Assembly (NCBI RefSeq): GCF_901000735.1 | Contig: NC_081541.1 | Location: 48,493,385 to 48,557,384 of the forward strand | Reading direction: 5' to 3' | DNA from: Corylus avellana | Lineage: Eukaryota; Streptophyta; Magnoliopsida; Fagales; Betulaceae | Length of the DNA: 64,000 nt | Part shown: one piece after another, positions 42,142 to 53,100 of the stretch | How the letters are laid out: every line of letters starts with the position of its first letter | Position numbering within the stretch: position 1 is the stretch's first letter | Translations under genes and position numbers: made by a program | The notes under the pieces: generated by a model | The model's input: the letters and a program-made list of their open reading frames with translations, nothing else | Database searches by the model: none | Told to the model about the DNA's origin: nothing

Positions 42142-44480
42142 ATGGGTGGGATATTAATGGGACTCATAGAATGTTTCCCATTCTTGGCCCATGTGGCAAG
42201 AGGAAAATGGATGGCTTTTTATGCAGCAATGATGGTGATGGTCGGGGCTGGAACAATCTACGTCTATCCTTCGTACAGCCAACAGATTAAACATACTCTT
42301 AGATATGATGAAGCCGGAATGAGTAAAATTAGTTATTCTAGATTGCTTGGACAATGCCTGGGGGTTTTCAATGGCATTATTGTTGAGCTCATACCAGCAT
42401 GGTTGGGGCTCTTCCTCGGCGCAGTCATGAACTTGGGCGGCTATTTCCCGACATGGCTTGCGGTCACCGGACAGATTCCTCGCCCAAAAGTTTGGCAAAT
42501 GTGCTTTTATATTGCGGTGGCAACCAATTCTGTAAACTTTACACAAACAATAGCCATTGTCAGTTCTGTCAACAACTTTCCGATGAATCGAGGTGTTGTT
42601 GTGGGTCTACTCAAGGGTGCCTTGGGGCTTAGCGGAGCTATCATAACCCAATTTTGCTATGGTTCGTACCTTATTCTTAAACCCACCACTTACCCAATTT
42701 TGAATTTAATTAATATTTAATTTATAATATTGTTTCCCATTCTAATATCAGATATTAAATCACCATTTATCCCAAAAATTTAATTATTTATTTCGTATAT
42801 ATTCAAACAGGTATATATGGACATGATGCCAAGGGCGGCCTTCTACTTATCTGTGCATTGCTCCCAGCCTCAGTATCACTCCTATTCATGTTCACAGTCA
42901 GGAATATTGTGAAGAATATTGGAAGGCAACCCAACGAGCTCAGGGTGTTCCTCAGTTTCTTTTATTTCACTATCTTGCTTGCCCTTTTTCTCATGGTAAC
43001 GATGTTGCTTGAGGAATTCAAGATTGATCATCAGACACAAGCAGCAGCAGCCCATACAAAAACTGCCATTGTCATGGTGGTCATTACCCTGCTCTTCCTC
43101 CCGTTCATTCTTGTCATTAAAGAAGAGGCCACCATCTGGAAACAGGTAATATATATATGGAAAAATTCACTTTTAACCCCTTAAACTTCTACGCGATTTG
43201 ACAAAACCCCTAAACTTTCAAATCTCTCAATTTAGATCCTTAAACTTTCAATTGCTCTCAATGTGGACCCCTCTGTCAATTTTAGCTGTTAAAAATACCA
43301 AAAAAGACTAAAATATTCCTTATTTTTTAAAAATAAAAAAATAAAAAATAAAAAGTTTTGGAATTAAAGGTAAAGTTGAAATTTTATACAAAAGTTAGGG
43401 GTATAAACGTTATGTAACATTTAAAATCTAACGAAAGAGTTCACATTGATAGCAATTGAAAGTTCAAGGGTTCAAAGTGAGAGATTTAAAAGTTTGGGAG
43501 TTTATCAAATCGTGTAAAAATTCAGGAGGTTAAACTGAAGTTTTCCCATATATATATATATATATATATATATAATCATCTCTTGTTTTTATTAAACTCA
43601 TTGATCTGGATTATTTAATCATTTAGTTTATATTATATAATAGGTAATTGTTGAGAAACTACCACAAGCATTATTAAAAATGCCTGTCGTGGATTCTTCC
43701 TCTACTACTCAGCATAACAACAGATCTATATCGTCATGTTTTGCAAATATCTTCAAAAACAAACCAGAAAGAGGAGAAGACCACACCATTCTGCAAGCAA
43801 TTCTCAGCGCCGACATGTTTTACATCATCATGCTGTCGCTATGTGGATACGGGTCAGCCATAACATTCAATGAACAATTACGACCCATCGGGTTGGCGCT
43901 TCAATATCACAAACGACTCATAGAATCCGTCATACCTCTCATGAGTATATGGAATTATTATGGGAGGGTCTACTCTGGGTTCGTCTCTGAACTCTTGCTC
44001 ACGAAATGGAAACTTTCCCGCTCGATTATGATGTCGGCTCTTCTTCTCATGCAATGCTTTGGGTTACTCCTCATTGCCTTCCCAATAAGCCCCAACACAT
44101 ATTACGTCGCATCGGTCATCCTTGGATTTACCTATGGTGGACAAATAACGTTAATCTTGTGTATGACTTTAGAGTTATTTGGGACCAAACACACCGCTAC
44201 ACTTTTCAACATTTCAAAACTCGTACATCCACTCTGGAAATATCTATTCAATACAAAGCTTACCCAATTCCTTTACGCAAGAGAGGCAGCCAAGAACGTA
44301 CCTCACGGCCGAATGGATGCATCAACTCTAAAGGATCTCACTTGCACGGGAACCCACTGTTTTAGGGGATCATTCTCCATTTTGGCTGCCATTGCATTCA
44401 TTGGAGCTCTTGTCTCTCTTCGATTCGCAAGGAGAACACGAGAATTTTACCAAGGTGACATATATAAGCGATTTAGATAG
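42142..44480 (+). CDS. Nodulin-like (NFD4-like) MFS transporter, unit 3
   Basis: Exons 42142-42661, 42811-43145, 43644-44480 join into 563 residues with no stop. Intron phases are identical to unit 2 (intron 1 inside Gly of CYG|IYGHDAK; intron 2 after TGGAAACAG). Nodulin-like half: GKWMAFYAAMMVMVGAG, GQCLGVFNGIIVELIPAWLG, PKVWQMCFYIAVATN, NNFPMNRGVVVGLLKGALG. MFS-like half: LCGYGSAITFNEQLRPIG, WNYYGRVYSGF, LLLTKWKLSRSIMM, PNTYYVASVILGFTYGG. It differs from unit 2 most at the N-terminus (MGLIECFPF), in the loop after TM1 (SQQIKHTLRYDE) and in the C-terminal helices, so it is the most diverged copy. It ends DIYKRFR, three residues shorter than unit 2. Intron 2 is 498 bp because it carries a MITE. 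Role inferred as a membrane carrier of unknown substrate. Confidence 0.93.
43159..43546. mobile_element. MULE-like MITE in intron 2 of unit 3
   Basis: Inverted ends GGAAAAATTCACTTTTAACC... / ...GTTAAACTGAAGTTTTCC, with TAAACTTTCAA words inside each arm. It is flanked by ATATATAT on both sides, so the target duplication cannot be delimited. The other units lack it. Same family as 61196-62345 by end sequence. Confidence 0.75.
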
Positions 44481-44499
44481 AGTTGCATGGAGCATAACT

Positions 44500-45153
44500 A
44501 TTTTGTAATGTCTCCTTAAAGTTCAAAACCTCTCAATTTAGTGTATCTAACTTTTGATTTTTTCAATGTCCATCCTCCATTAATTAGGATTTTACGTTAA
44601 ATCCCAACAAAATTCTCAAAATACCACCTTTTTGTTTATAAAAAATATCTTTTTTTTTTTCTTTTTTTTTTTTTTTCAAATATTGAGCATGTGTATTTTT
44701 GCAAATAACGTTTAAATTCAGACAAGTGCCTCAATCTTTGTAATTTTGGGAAAAGTTAACAAACGGGTAAGATTGCAAACAATTGAAAGATTGATACACT
44801 AAATTGAGATAAATTGAATTTGAGGGGGAACATTGCAAAAGTGATGACAATTCAGGGGTAAAGTAAAGTTTCCCCATTCGCAAAATACCCATTATTATAA
44901 ATAAAGAAAAAAAAAACAATTGCAAAGAATTAGGCATAGGTATTTTTGCAAATTCAGTTAAATTTTGACAGCATGAATCTTTGCAATTTTTTTATTTTAT
45001 TTTGAGAATTTTAATAAGATTTAACAGAAAATCCTAACGAATGGAGGACATTGGAAAAAATTGAAAGTTCGATACTTCAAATTGAAAAATTTTTATCTTT
45101 GGGGAGGATAATTTTAAAATGCATACAAATTTAGAGGAGTTAAGTGAAGTTTC
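44500..45153. mobile_element. Foldback element in the 3' flank of unit 3
   Basis: Lies between sequences that are contiguous after units 1 and 2 (just before TATTAATTAAGAGG). The arms share complementary words (AATGTCCATCCTCCATTAAT / ATGGAGGACATTGG; GATTTTACGTTAAATCC / GATTTAACAGAAAATCC). Its inner part holds a second related set of ends (CAGGGGTAAAGTAAAGTTTC), so it may be two nested copies. Confidence 0.6.
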
Positions 45154-45429
45154 TGTATTAATTAAGAGGTTTGATGGTGAACCATATGTAAAGTTTGGAG
45201 ATCAGGGTGTAAAGGCACAGATATATAAATGGTTCAAACATCCTTTATTAGTTGGACAATAGTGAGGCTCTAGAGAAAGGAGTACTATACAGAGATAAGA
45301 CAAATAGAAAAAGAAAAAAATACATGCACAAACAAGGTGAATTGAAGATGGTTAGAATATTATTGTATATTCTCATACTCTACCGCATTGCCATATTTGT
45401 GACGAAATATTTGCATAATATTCTCAATC

Positions 45430-45633
45430 GGACACAAATTTCCTCTAAACTATTCTCGTGCCGTTTAATATTTTTGGTTTCTAAAAAATTAATGTTTAAG
45501 TTCCTATATTAATGGAATGACAATAAATGACTGTTAACATATTAAATAAAACTTGTGAGAGATGATATTTGGCACTTTTTAGACTAAGTCAAAGAAAATT
45601 TTCTCCAAACTGATTCAGAGGAAATTTGTGCCC
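45430..45633. mobile_element. MITE downstream of unit 3
   Basis: 204 bp, ends GGACACAAATTTCCTCT and, inverted, GGGCACAAATTTCCTCT. The flanks tctcaat and actcaat suggest a target duplication, and unit 1 keeps the uninterrupted site near 28080 (TTCTTAATCTATTATGG). Confidence 0.75.
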
Positions 45634-46217
45634 TACTCAATATATTATGAAAATATTTTTCACATGTTATGGTTATATTTGCTACCATATTAGCTATTAT
45701 AAATATGCTATGAATATTTTTGTGGTTAAGTAATTATTGTATTTCCTATGTTTTCTTGGCTATAAAATGATCATTCAATTGTATAGTTTACACATATCAA
45801 AAAGACAAGCTTATTTATGTCAAGTTTTATTTTATTTTGCTTGTCTTTTTCTTTAAAGATGATGCACAAGTTGGGTTTACAGGCATCATGTGGTTAGCAA
45901 ATTTGAAATGATTTTGAAGGGCTTTATTATTTGAAGTGTTGTTTATTTGGCTCTCATTGGATGTTTAATTTCCTTGTCTTTTCTTCTTTATTTGTTGGGA
46001 CAAAATGATGTACACCACCAGTTAGGAAATTCATATATTTTCATCTTCTTCTGGTATTCTAGTAATATTTATTCCTATTCCTAACTAATCATCATTTCAG
46101 TTTACAGAAATTTCTCTAAGTATTGATTTTAAAGACAAAATTAAGCATATGTTTAAACATAGTGACCAAAGCAATACTAAATCCTATGATTCAATATATA
46201 ATGATTCGGTTAATAAA
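45634..46217. other. Far-3' block of unit 3
   Basis: Non-coding sequence conserved with 35075-35330 and 38640-38900. It marks the outer limit of the duplicated unit. Nothing else seen. Confidence 0.55.
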
Positions 46218-46398
46218 TGAGAAATGCTATGGGACCAAATTTTTTACTAAGAGATGGGAACCGAAATGATGTGAAGCTTATTCATTGGTACCCGTAGCAT
46301 TTATTTTGATTAATTGTTTTGATCATTTTCAAGAAATAAGATTCACATTATTTTGGTATTCATATCTTGTTAAAAGATTTGGTACCTTAGCACTTTTC
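46218..46398. mobile_element. Small MITE
   Basis: 181 bp with imperfect inverted ends (GAGAAATGCTATGGGACCAAAT / complement AGAAAAGTGCTAAGGTACC), flanked by TAATAAA on both sides (46211-46217, 46399-46405). The corresponding site at about 38880 is uninterrupted (GATTAATAAAATTTCC). Confidence 0.75.
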
Positions 46399-47547
46399 TA
46401 ATAAAATTTCCTCCCTACCATAGGGTTGAGGAAAAGAACACCGGTGACAATCTACCAAGGAAACTAATATACGCCACTATTCAAATTAACAACGACGTCA
46501 ATCATATTTCAGTACCATTTGACACCATGATGGACAAATTAATCATCTATGCATTTTTTTTTTTTTTTTAATAAATGTGCTGAAGCTATTTGACGTCAAT
46601 TTTTTTTTTCTGAAAAATGTTTTTCCTATTTTCTGGTACTTGGTACGACGAAAAATTGAGGTCAAATCGAAAATATTTTATGTTCAATAGGAAAATCTTC
46701 TTGAATATCAATAAAATGGTTTTTTTTTTTTTTTTTTTTTTAACTATAAACCATTTTTCAAATTTCAGCTTCTTCTTCTCAAATCGCTAGAGTTCATAGT
46801 TTCGGAACTAGTGTTCAAAACACCAATTGGTTGGATGATGTTTTGATTATATTTGAATAAATGTTATTTATTCTCTGATTTTATTATTGAATAGTGAGTA
46901 TATACATTTATATTCTTTACATGGTATATACGTGTGAGTGTATCTAACTATACATTTATAATCTTAAAAGTGCCTAAGATACATTGTATTTAAGTATGGT
47001 GGGAGTAAGGGAATTATCACAGAGAAAATCATGGTTAAAGGTCCTTACAACTTATAAAATTATTTTTGTAATCATAAATGGAACTGAGAACTCCATCTAG
47101 ATTATAACATGTAAATATCAACAATCTATCTTGATTAGGAGAAGCAGGTGAGCTTCGGGTTGATATGCTGGTATAGGAGCAAGGTAGTAGCATGCGCCGA
47201 ACAGACCACGTGAGTCATCATTCTTTTATAACACTACCAAAAAAAATGATTTACATGCACATCGACTTATAACAATTACTCTAAATCCAGAAAAGTTCGT
47301 GAACTTAGATGTGAGTGCAGGTTGCTTTGATATATCAATGAGTGAGATCTTTTTGCCATCAACAATCTCGATGTGTTAGGTAATCTCATGTAACATTGTG
47401 CAATCACAATACTTATTAAAGTGCAGTCACAATTTTTTAATGGAATTAATTGTGACTACGACAATTCGCTTTGTTCAAGATAAGTTTTCAGCCAAAAAAA
47501 AAAAAAAAGTCATATGTTTCATCAAGCGGGTCATCACATTAGACGTC
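46399..47547. other. Spacer, nothing identified
   Basis: Starts with the last conserved block of the array (to about 46650), then AT-rich sequence with T runs. No gene or named repeat recognised. Confidence 0.5.
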
Positions 47548-47767
47548 TTTGATACAATTTGTAACAACTCAGAAAAAAGCTCTAGCCACACCTGCGGTAT
47601 TACCTCCAAAAGGACTAGCCAATTTGGAACTTCTATAATTCCTTATAAATCTCAGTTTCACATAATCACTAAGCAATGTGAGACTTAATACTTATGACTA
47701 TCTTTATAAATCATCCACTCTATATGAGCTACTCATCATCTTTCCAATATGAAATCAAGATGTTACA
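47548..47767 (-). mobile_element. TRIM-type LTR with adjoining decayed PBS
   Basis: 208-bp LTR (47560-47767) homologous to those at 5686-6102. Minus-strand start TGTAACATC, end GTTGTTACA. Next to it on the minus strand lies TTGTATCAAAG, a degraded form of the Met-tRNA site TGGTATCAGAGC. No second LTR is seen. Confidence 0.7.
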
Positions 47768-48590
47768 GTTATATACTTTGCACCTCAAAGCTGATAGATG
47801 GATAAAACACTAGCAACCTGGCAGTTAAATATGAGTATTCTCATAGCAAACTCTAGTGGTTAAATAAGAGTATACATTTAGCTTCTGTAATACGTGATTA
47901 TGTGAAAATATGACAAATGAACATGTTAGTGTATGTATTTATATGATATAATATGTACCGGTTTACGTTTAAAATGATATTTTGCATTATCTTGTTATAA
48001 ACTGTTTAACGGATCCATATTATGGGTGGTGGGGTGATTTACGTAGTATAGGAAACGTGAAAGAACAATAAGTGATTTTATTATTATGTATATATAAACC
48101 TCTAAGATTTGTTTGCAAATAGCTATGATTTTAGAAACCAACACTTTTGTGAAAATCCTGCTTTGCAATAGCTGCTTAGTAAACTCCAGTTATAGAAGTT
48201 TTCAAAGGAAAAAATTGATCTCACATCACACATGTATGGTCAAAATGTTTAATACTTGTTGAGCAGTAAACTCATACATCCACACGTGAAATAGGAGAAA
48301 TTTTACAAGTGTTGTCGTGGAGGCTGTTAAGATAAGAGTTTTGTTCATGAGGTTAGCAAGAGGCCTACCAAATGGGGCCTACCAAATGAGCTCTTCAATT
48401 GAAAAAGCAAATGTGCCCGATGGCTAGTTGGCATATTTGGATTGGTCGCCAATCCACCACCAACAAATGAAAATAGAATGCTACGCTTTGCATCCATTTA
48501 TCACATCCTTTGACATGACAAGTTTTAAACGGGCTTATACTTTTGTTTTTTTAAGTGTTTGACAATACAAACCCCCAATACGACATAAAT
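47768..48590. other. Spacer, nothing identified
   Basis: AT-rich intergenic sequence. A short duplication (GGCCTACCAAATGGGGCCTACCAAATG, about 48361-48388, period 15) is the only structure noticed. Confidence 0.5.
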
Positions 48591-48812
48591 ATGATTAAAA
48601 ATAAAATAAAATTGATTTGGCACCAGATATCCGGAGATTCGCTCCGACTAATCTTAAGGGTGCACAAGCCCTCAGCAAAGAGTTTTCCACAAGTGCACCT
48701 CGGTTATTCAAAGGGCAAACCCCCACGCCGATGGCCCCAAGAAGAAGTTTGAACTCCATGGGTTTCGAACCTAAGACCGGCTGTAAAACCACTAGGCCAA
48801 CCCCTTGGGGTT
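48591..48812 (-). mobile_element. tRNA-derived SINE
   Basis: On the minus strand it starts near 48812 with an A box (GGTTGGCCTAGTGGTT), then a perfect B box about 30 nt later (GGTTCGAAACCC). A SINE body with CTTGGGGCC follows, and an AT-rich tail (TTTTATTTTATTTTTAA). ACATAAA flanks it (48583-48589, 48813-48819), a probable target duplication. It belongs to the same broad type as 11523-11773 but is better preserved at the promoter. Confidence 0.75.
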
Positions 48813-49788
48813 ACATAAAGTGGATAAATAAAGTTGATAAATGGGTAATGAAGAGTAGTATTATTCATTCACAATCAACAAAACAAGAAAGCAGGAAGCA
48901 TACATGAAATGCTTGAAAACAGAAGCTATTAATCCTTCCCTGTGACGTATCATAATCTCCGCATCACTAAGTAAGTTGGCAACCTTGTCCCCTAAAGCTC
49001 AGAATCCACATTATCAAAAAGACATCAACAGAGGGCATGGTAACCAACTGATCAAAAAGTTACTATGAAAAAAATCTAGGTAAGAGAAAATCTTAGCCAA
49101 TAGATCAAAGAGTAAGTATAAAATCTCATAATCACAGCACAACTTAGTAAATGGGTAACCTCGTCCCTTGATTAGAATTTAGGATCAAAATTACAACACC
49201 TTCAGCACAACCCATTACATATTACAACTACATTATTTAAAAAAACAACATTTCATAGGGTCAAAATAATTATCCCCAAAAGCCCCCACAGATCTCTCAG
49301 ACCAAGTTCATTGATGCAAATTCGAGAAGAGAGAGAGAGAGAGAGAGGTTAGTGCAGCAAGTAGCTTTTCATATACTTACAGGGTATCCCAGAAAAATGC
49401 AGAAGAAGAAACTTCAATTACCTCACTTAGCGAATTATCCACGACTGAGCATAAACTGAACTTAGATGATTAGATGGTGGCTGGGAGAAAGAGGCTATAT
49501 ACCAAACATCTATAGAAACTCATTAGTGCAAAAGTACAACGGTGTGCTGAAAATTATATCGAACATGATCTCACAGAGAAATAGACACAAGAAACATCTC
49601 ATAATAGGGAGAGGCAAACCATCCACAGGAATGCGAATGCAAAACGACGGCTCATTCAGAGAGGGATCAAAAGACACTCATTCAGAGAACGATTGGGAGA
49701 GTGCCTACATGCATCCACCTTAAAGTAAACCAAACGGAGCACCGCAACTGCTTCATGTCTACAGAGCTTCCACATATAAATACAGATG
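48813..49788. other. 3' flank of the bZIP gene
   Basis: Downstream (minus strand) of the AREB3-like stop codon and likely to contain its 3' UTR. A (GA)n run lies at about 49329-49348. Open frames here lack similarity to known proteins. Confidence 0.5.
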
Positions 49789-50100
49789 TCAGAATGGGGC
49801 CGAGGTTGTTCTGCGAAGCTGATACTTTGGCTCGGGAGGAGGTGCAGATGGCAACATGTTCTCCAGCTCCTGTAAGATAAGGACCAATGTTAAATATCAC
49901 ACATAAGTAATGAATTGGTTGAAGTAAAAAGGAGCATATAATGGGTTCCTATTTGGGTCAATTCAAACCAGTATATAATTTTCAATCATATTCTTAAGAA
50001 ATTTTCACAAGGAAACATCAAATCTAAACACCCACCCTCCCCTGGGTTATTAAAAAGTATTCCTAGATTCACTCTATTCTTTGTGTGCATTGTAGTGCGA

Positions 50101-50134
<34 letters not shown>

Positions 50135-53100
50135 GCTGTTGCGTAATTTAAAGAAATGTCCATTTAAGATGAATAAATATAATTAAATATGCCACAAGAG
50201 CCATATGCATATATAACCAATCACACCACGAACTTACCAAAAGAAAAAAACTAATCACACCAAACAACCATAGAATATTTAAGAACTTAGAACAATATTG
50301 ACATGCATGTGCGAACATGTAAAGACAATACTATTTACTACCATATCCTTGCCGATTCATATCCTACTTCTTCAAAAATTATTGTCTCAGTTTATTCTTA
50401 TAAAAGGCATGTTGCATAACTGTATCGATGCTTCACAGGAGACCACAGACAAGAATGCACAACATGGTCACACTAAACCCACATATTGATTCTTTCCATA
50501 CTATTTTCAATTTGGTTGGAGTAGTCCTTTAAGCCAAATCGATATTTTCTTTCTCTAATCCTGCAACTATTTTTTTTGTTGGTAAACACAACTCATGCAC
50601 CCATATGATATTGGATGGCTTCACCCTCTGTCCCTTTTCTTTGTTTTTTTCCCCCAAAAGGAAATATGTCATTTTTATCTGAACCATTGGCACATCTAAA
50701 TGCTTATGCCAGACTGGCAAGATTCCTTGAAATGTCAAATAAATATTATTGCTGTAGGCAAAGGGTTAAAATATAAACTAAGGGAGTAAGTTATATTCAA
50801 TTGCACAATGATATGGTATTCAAGTTATGGTATAATCGCAGAACAGCAATCCCCACGAGAGTAAAAATAACAAAAAGATCATGAAGCTCAGAACATATTG
50901 CTATGAAAGAACCCCTGAAATTACAAATTTACAAATAAAGGGTCCAAAATAATATTCAAAATTGTACAAGGCAGGCTGCCTTTAACAGACATCCACTGAA
51001 ACAACAAAACCATTTGTTTAACTTCCCAAAACATGAATAAAAAACATCAAATGCAAACTAGTTATGAGCTTAATAAACAATCAAACAGCCAGCAGAAGAA
51101 ATTGAGAACATCTGACATTTGAAATTGGAGCAAAAGCGGGAGGTATAAAAATAGTTGAGAGCAATAGTTTCTGAAGGACAAGCTTTAATGCCCTGGTTTG
51201 ACAATTATATCGATAATATTTGGTCTTCGGTATTCTCAGCAAGGAATGTTCATAACAAAGTGACTGAAAACTAACAGATACCCCTACGAGATGGCTTCTT
51301 TAGCGTTTACAAATTGTTATGGAGCATTATTACAGAGTCGATATATATATATATAAAGAGAGGGAGAGGGAGGGGAAGAACTATGGATTCTCCATGACGG
51401 CATTGCTACATCAGGCTTTCGCCCATTGAAGAAAGTTCCTCCTGTAGGAATCTGGGCCGTGTCTCAGTCCGTGCAGTAGACTCACTTAATCCATATATAT
51501 ATTCACCTCGCCATAAAAGAACACACCTCACCTTCCTCTAGCATAAAGAGTTGTCTCACACACTTCTCTCAATCTGGAGCATATATATTATATAAGCCTA
51601 ATTTGGAACAAATGAACTCTTAACTTGTTAAGATACAGACTTTGTAAACACGTCAACAAGTTGATTGCCCGACTTCATGAATGACATAGATATATCTCCA
51701 CTCAATATTTTTTCTTGAATGAAATAACAATCAACCTCAATATGCTTAGCCCTTTCATGAAACACAGGATTAGAGGCAATATGATTATCACAAAACAATA
51801 GAATAGGAGTTGGAGTTGGAAGACCAATTTTATAAAGAAAATGTTGTAACCATGTTACTTCACGTGCAGTATTAGCCATTGCTATATACCCACTTATGCA
51901 CTTGATCATACCATCACAGTTAATTTCTTACTTTTCCTTCTAACTAGATTGCCCCCTAAAGAACGTACAGTACCCTGCGGTAGATTTTCTATCTGATGGA
52001 GAACCTACCCAATCAGCATCAACGAAACCTTCTACCTTGACATGTCCATTTCGCTTACACAATATACCGAGACCAGGAGCTCTCTTAACATAACGTACAA
52101 TACAAGTAACCATGTCCCAATGTTGGACTCTAGGAGTCTCCAAGAATAGACTTACTACACTTATTGCATAAGAAATATCTGGTCTAGTAATTGTCAAATA
52201 ATTTAGTTTTCCAATTAGTCGACAATATCTACCAGGATCTTCAAATAACTCCCTGTTGTCTTTTAAAAGTTTCTGATTTATTGGATCCATAGGAACATCG
52301 ACAGGCCGTATGCCTAACATGCTAGTTTCATCTAACAAATCAGGTCTTCCTAAGTCTTTGATATGAAATCAAAGTGCATAAACTATTTCAATCTAGCAAA
52401 ACCACCTAAGTCATTCCACGTATTTCAATTAGTATGCAAATGGAATAAATTATTTGTTTGGTATTTGTGAACATCAAACTCCAATTCAGTATTGTGAGAT
52501 TAACCAAAATGACTAATGGGGTGATTGGTGACACAAGAACTTGTACCTTTTCAGAGAGCAACAGGCAACGATTCTGGCTCAAATGGTGAAACCGAATCTG
52601 AAGACGACGAGAAAATTGATGTAGGCACAAGAGCAGATGGCCTTGGGCGACGAGAGAAAACTTATGAGTGAGCAGGAGATAGTGCAGGCAATAACTCTGA
52701 ATGAAAAGTGGCTAAGGTACACAGGATAACAAATGGAATAGGGGGTGACACAAAAACAAAGTCATCAGGAGAACTAACAATGAAGTAATATGATGTAGAT
52801 TCAAAAAAGATAAATCAGCACTAGTCAAATGTCCTCTCAGAACTGGACTATAACACCGATAACCATTCTGGGTGCAAGAATAGCCAAGAAATACATATTT
52901 AGTAGCACGAGTATCAAGTTTATTAAAGCCAGAACCAAGATTGTGAACATAGTAGGTACACCCAAAAATTTTTGGAGGAAAAGAAAACAAAGGAGATGAA
53001 GGAAGCAATATGCAATGAGGGGATGCACTATCTAGAATAGAGGAAGGCATCCAATTGATAAGATAATATGCACTAAGAACTGCATCACTCCAAAATCGTT

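Noticed and set aside
48591..48812. A tRNA gene on the minus strand
   Set aside because: A and B boxes are present but no cloverleaf or acceptor stem can be formed, and the SINE body and tail follow.
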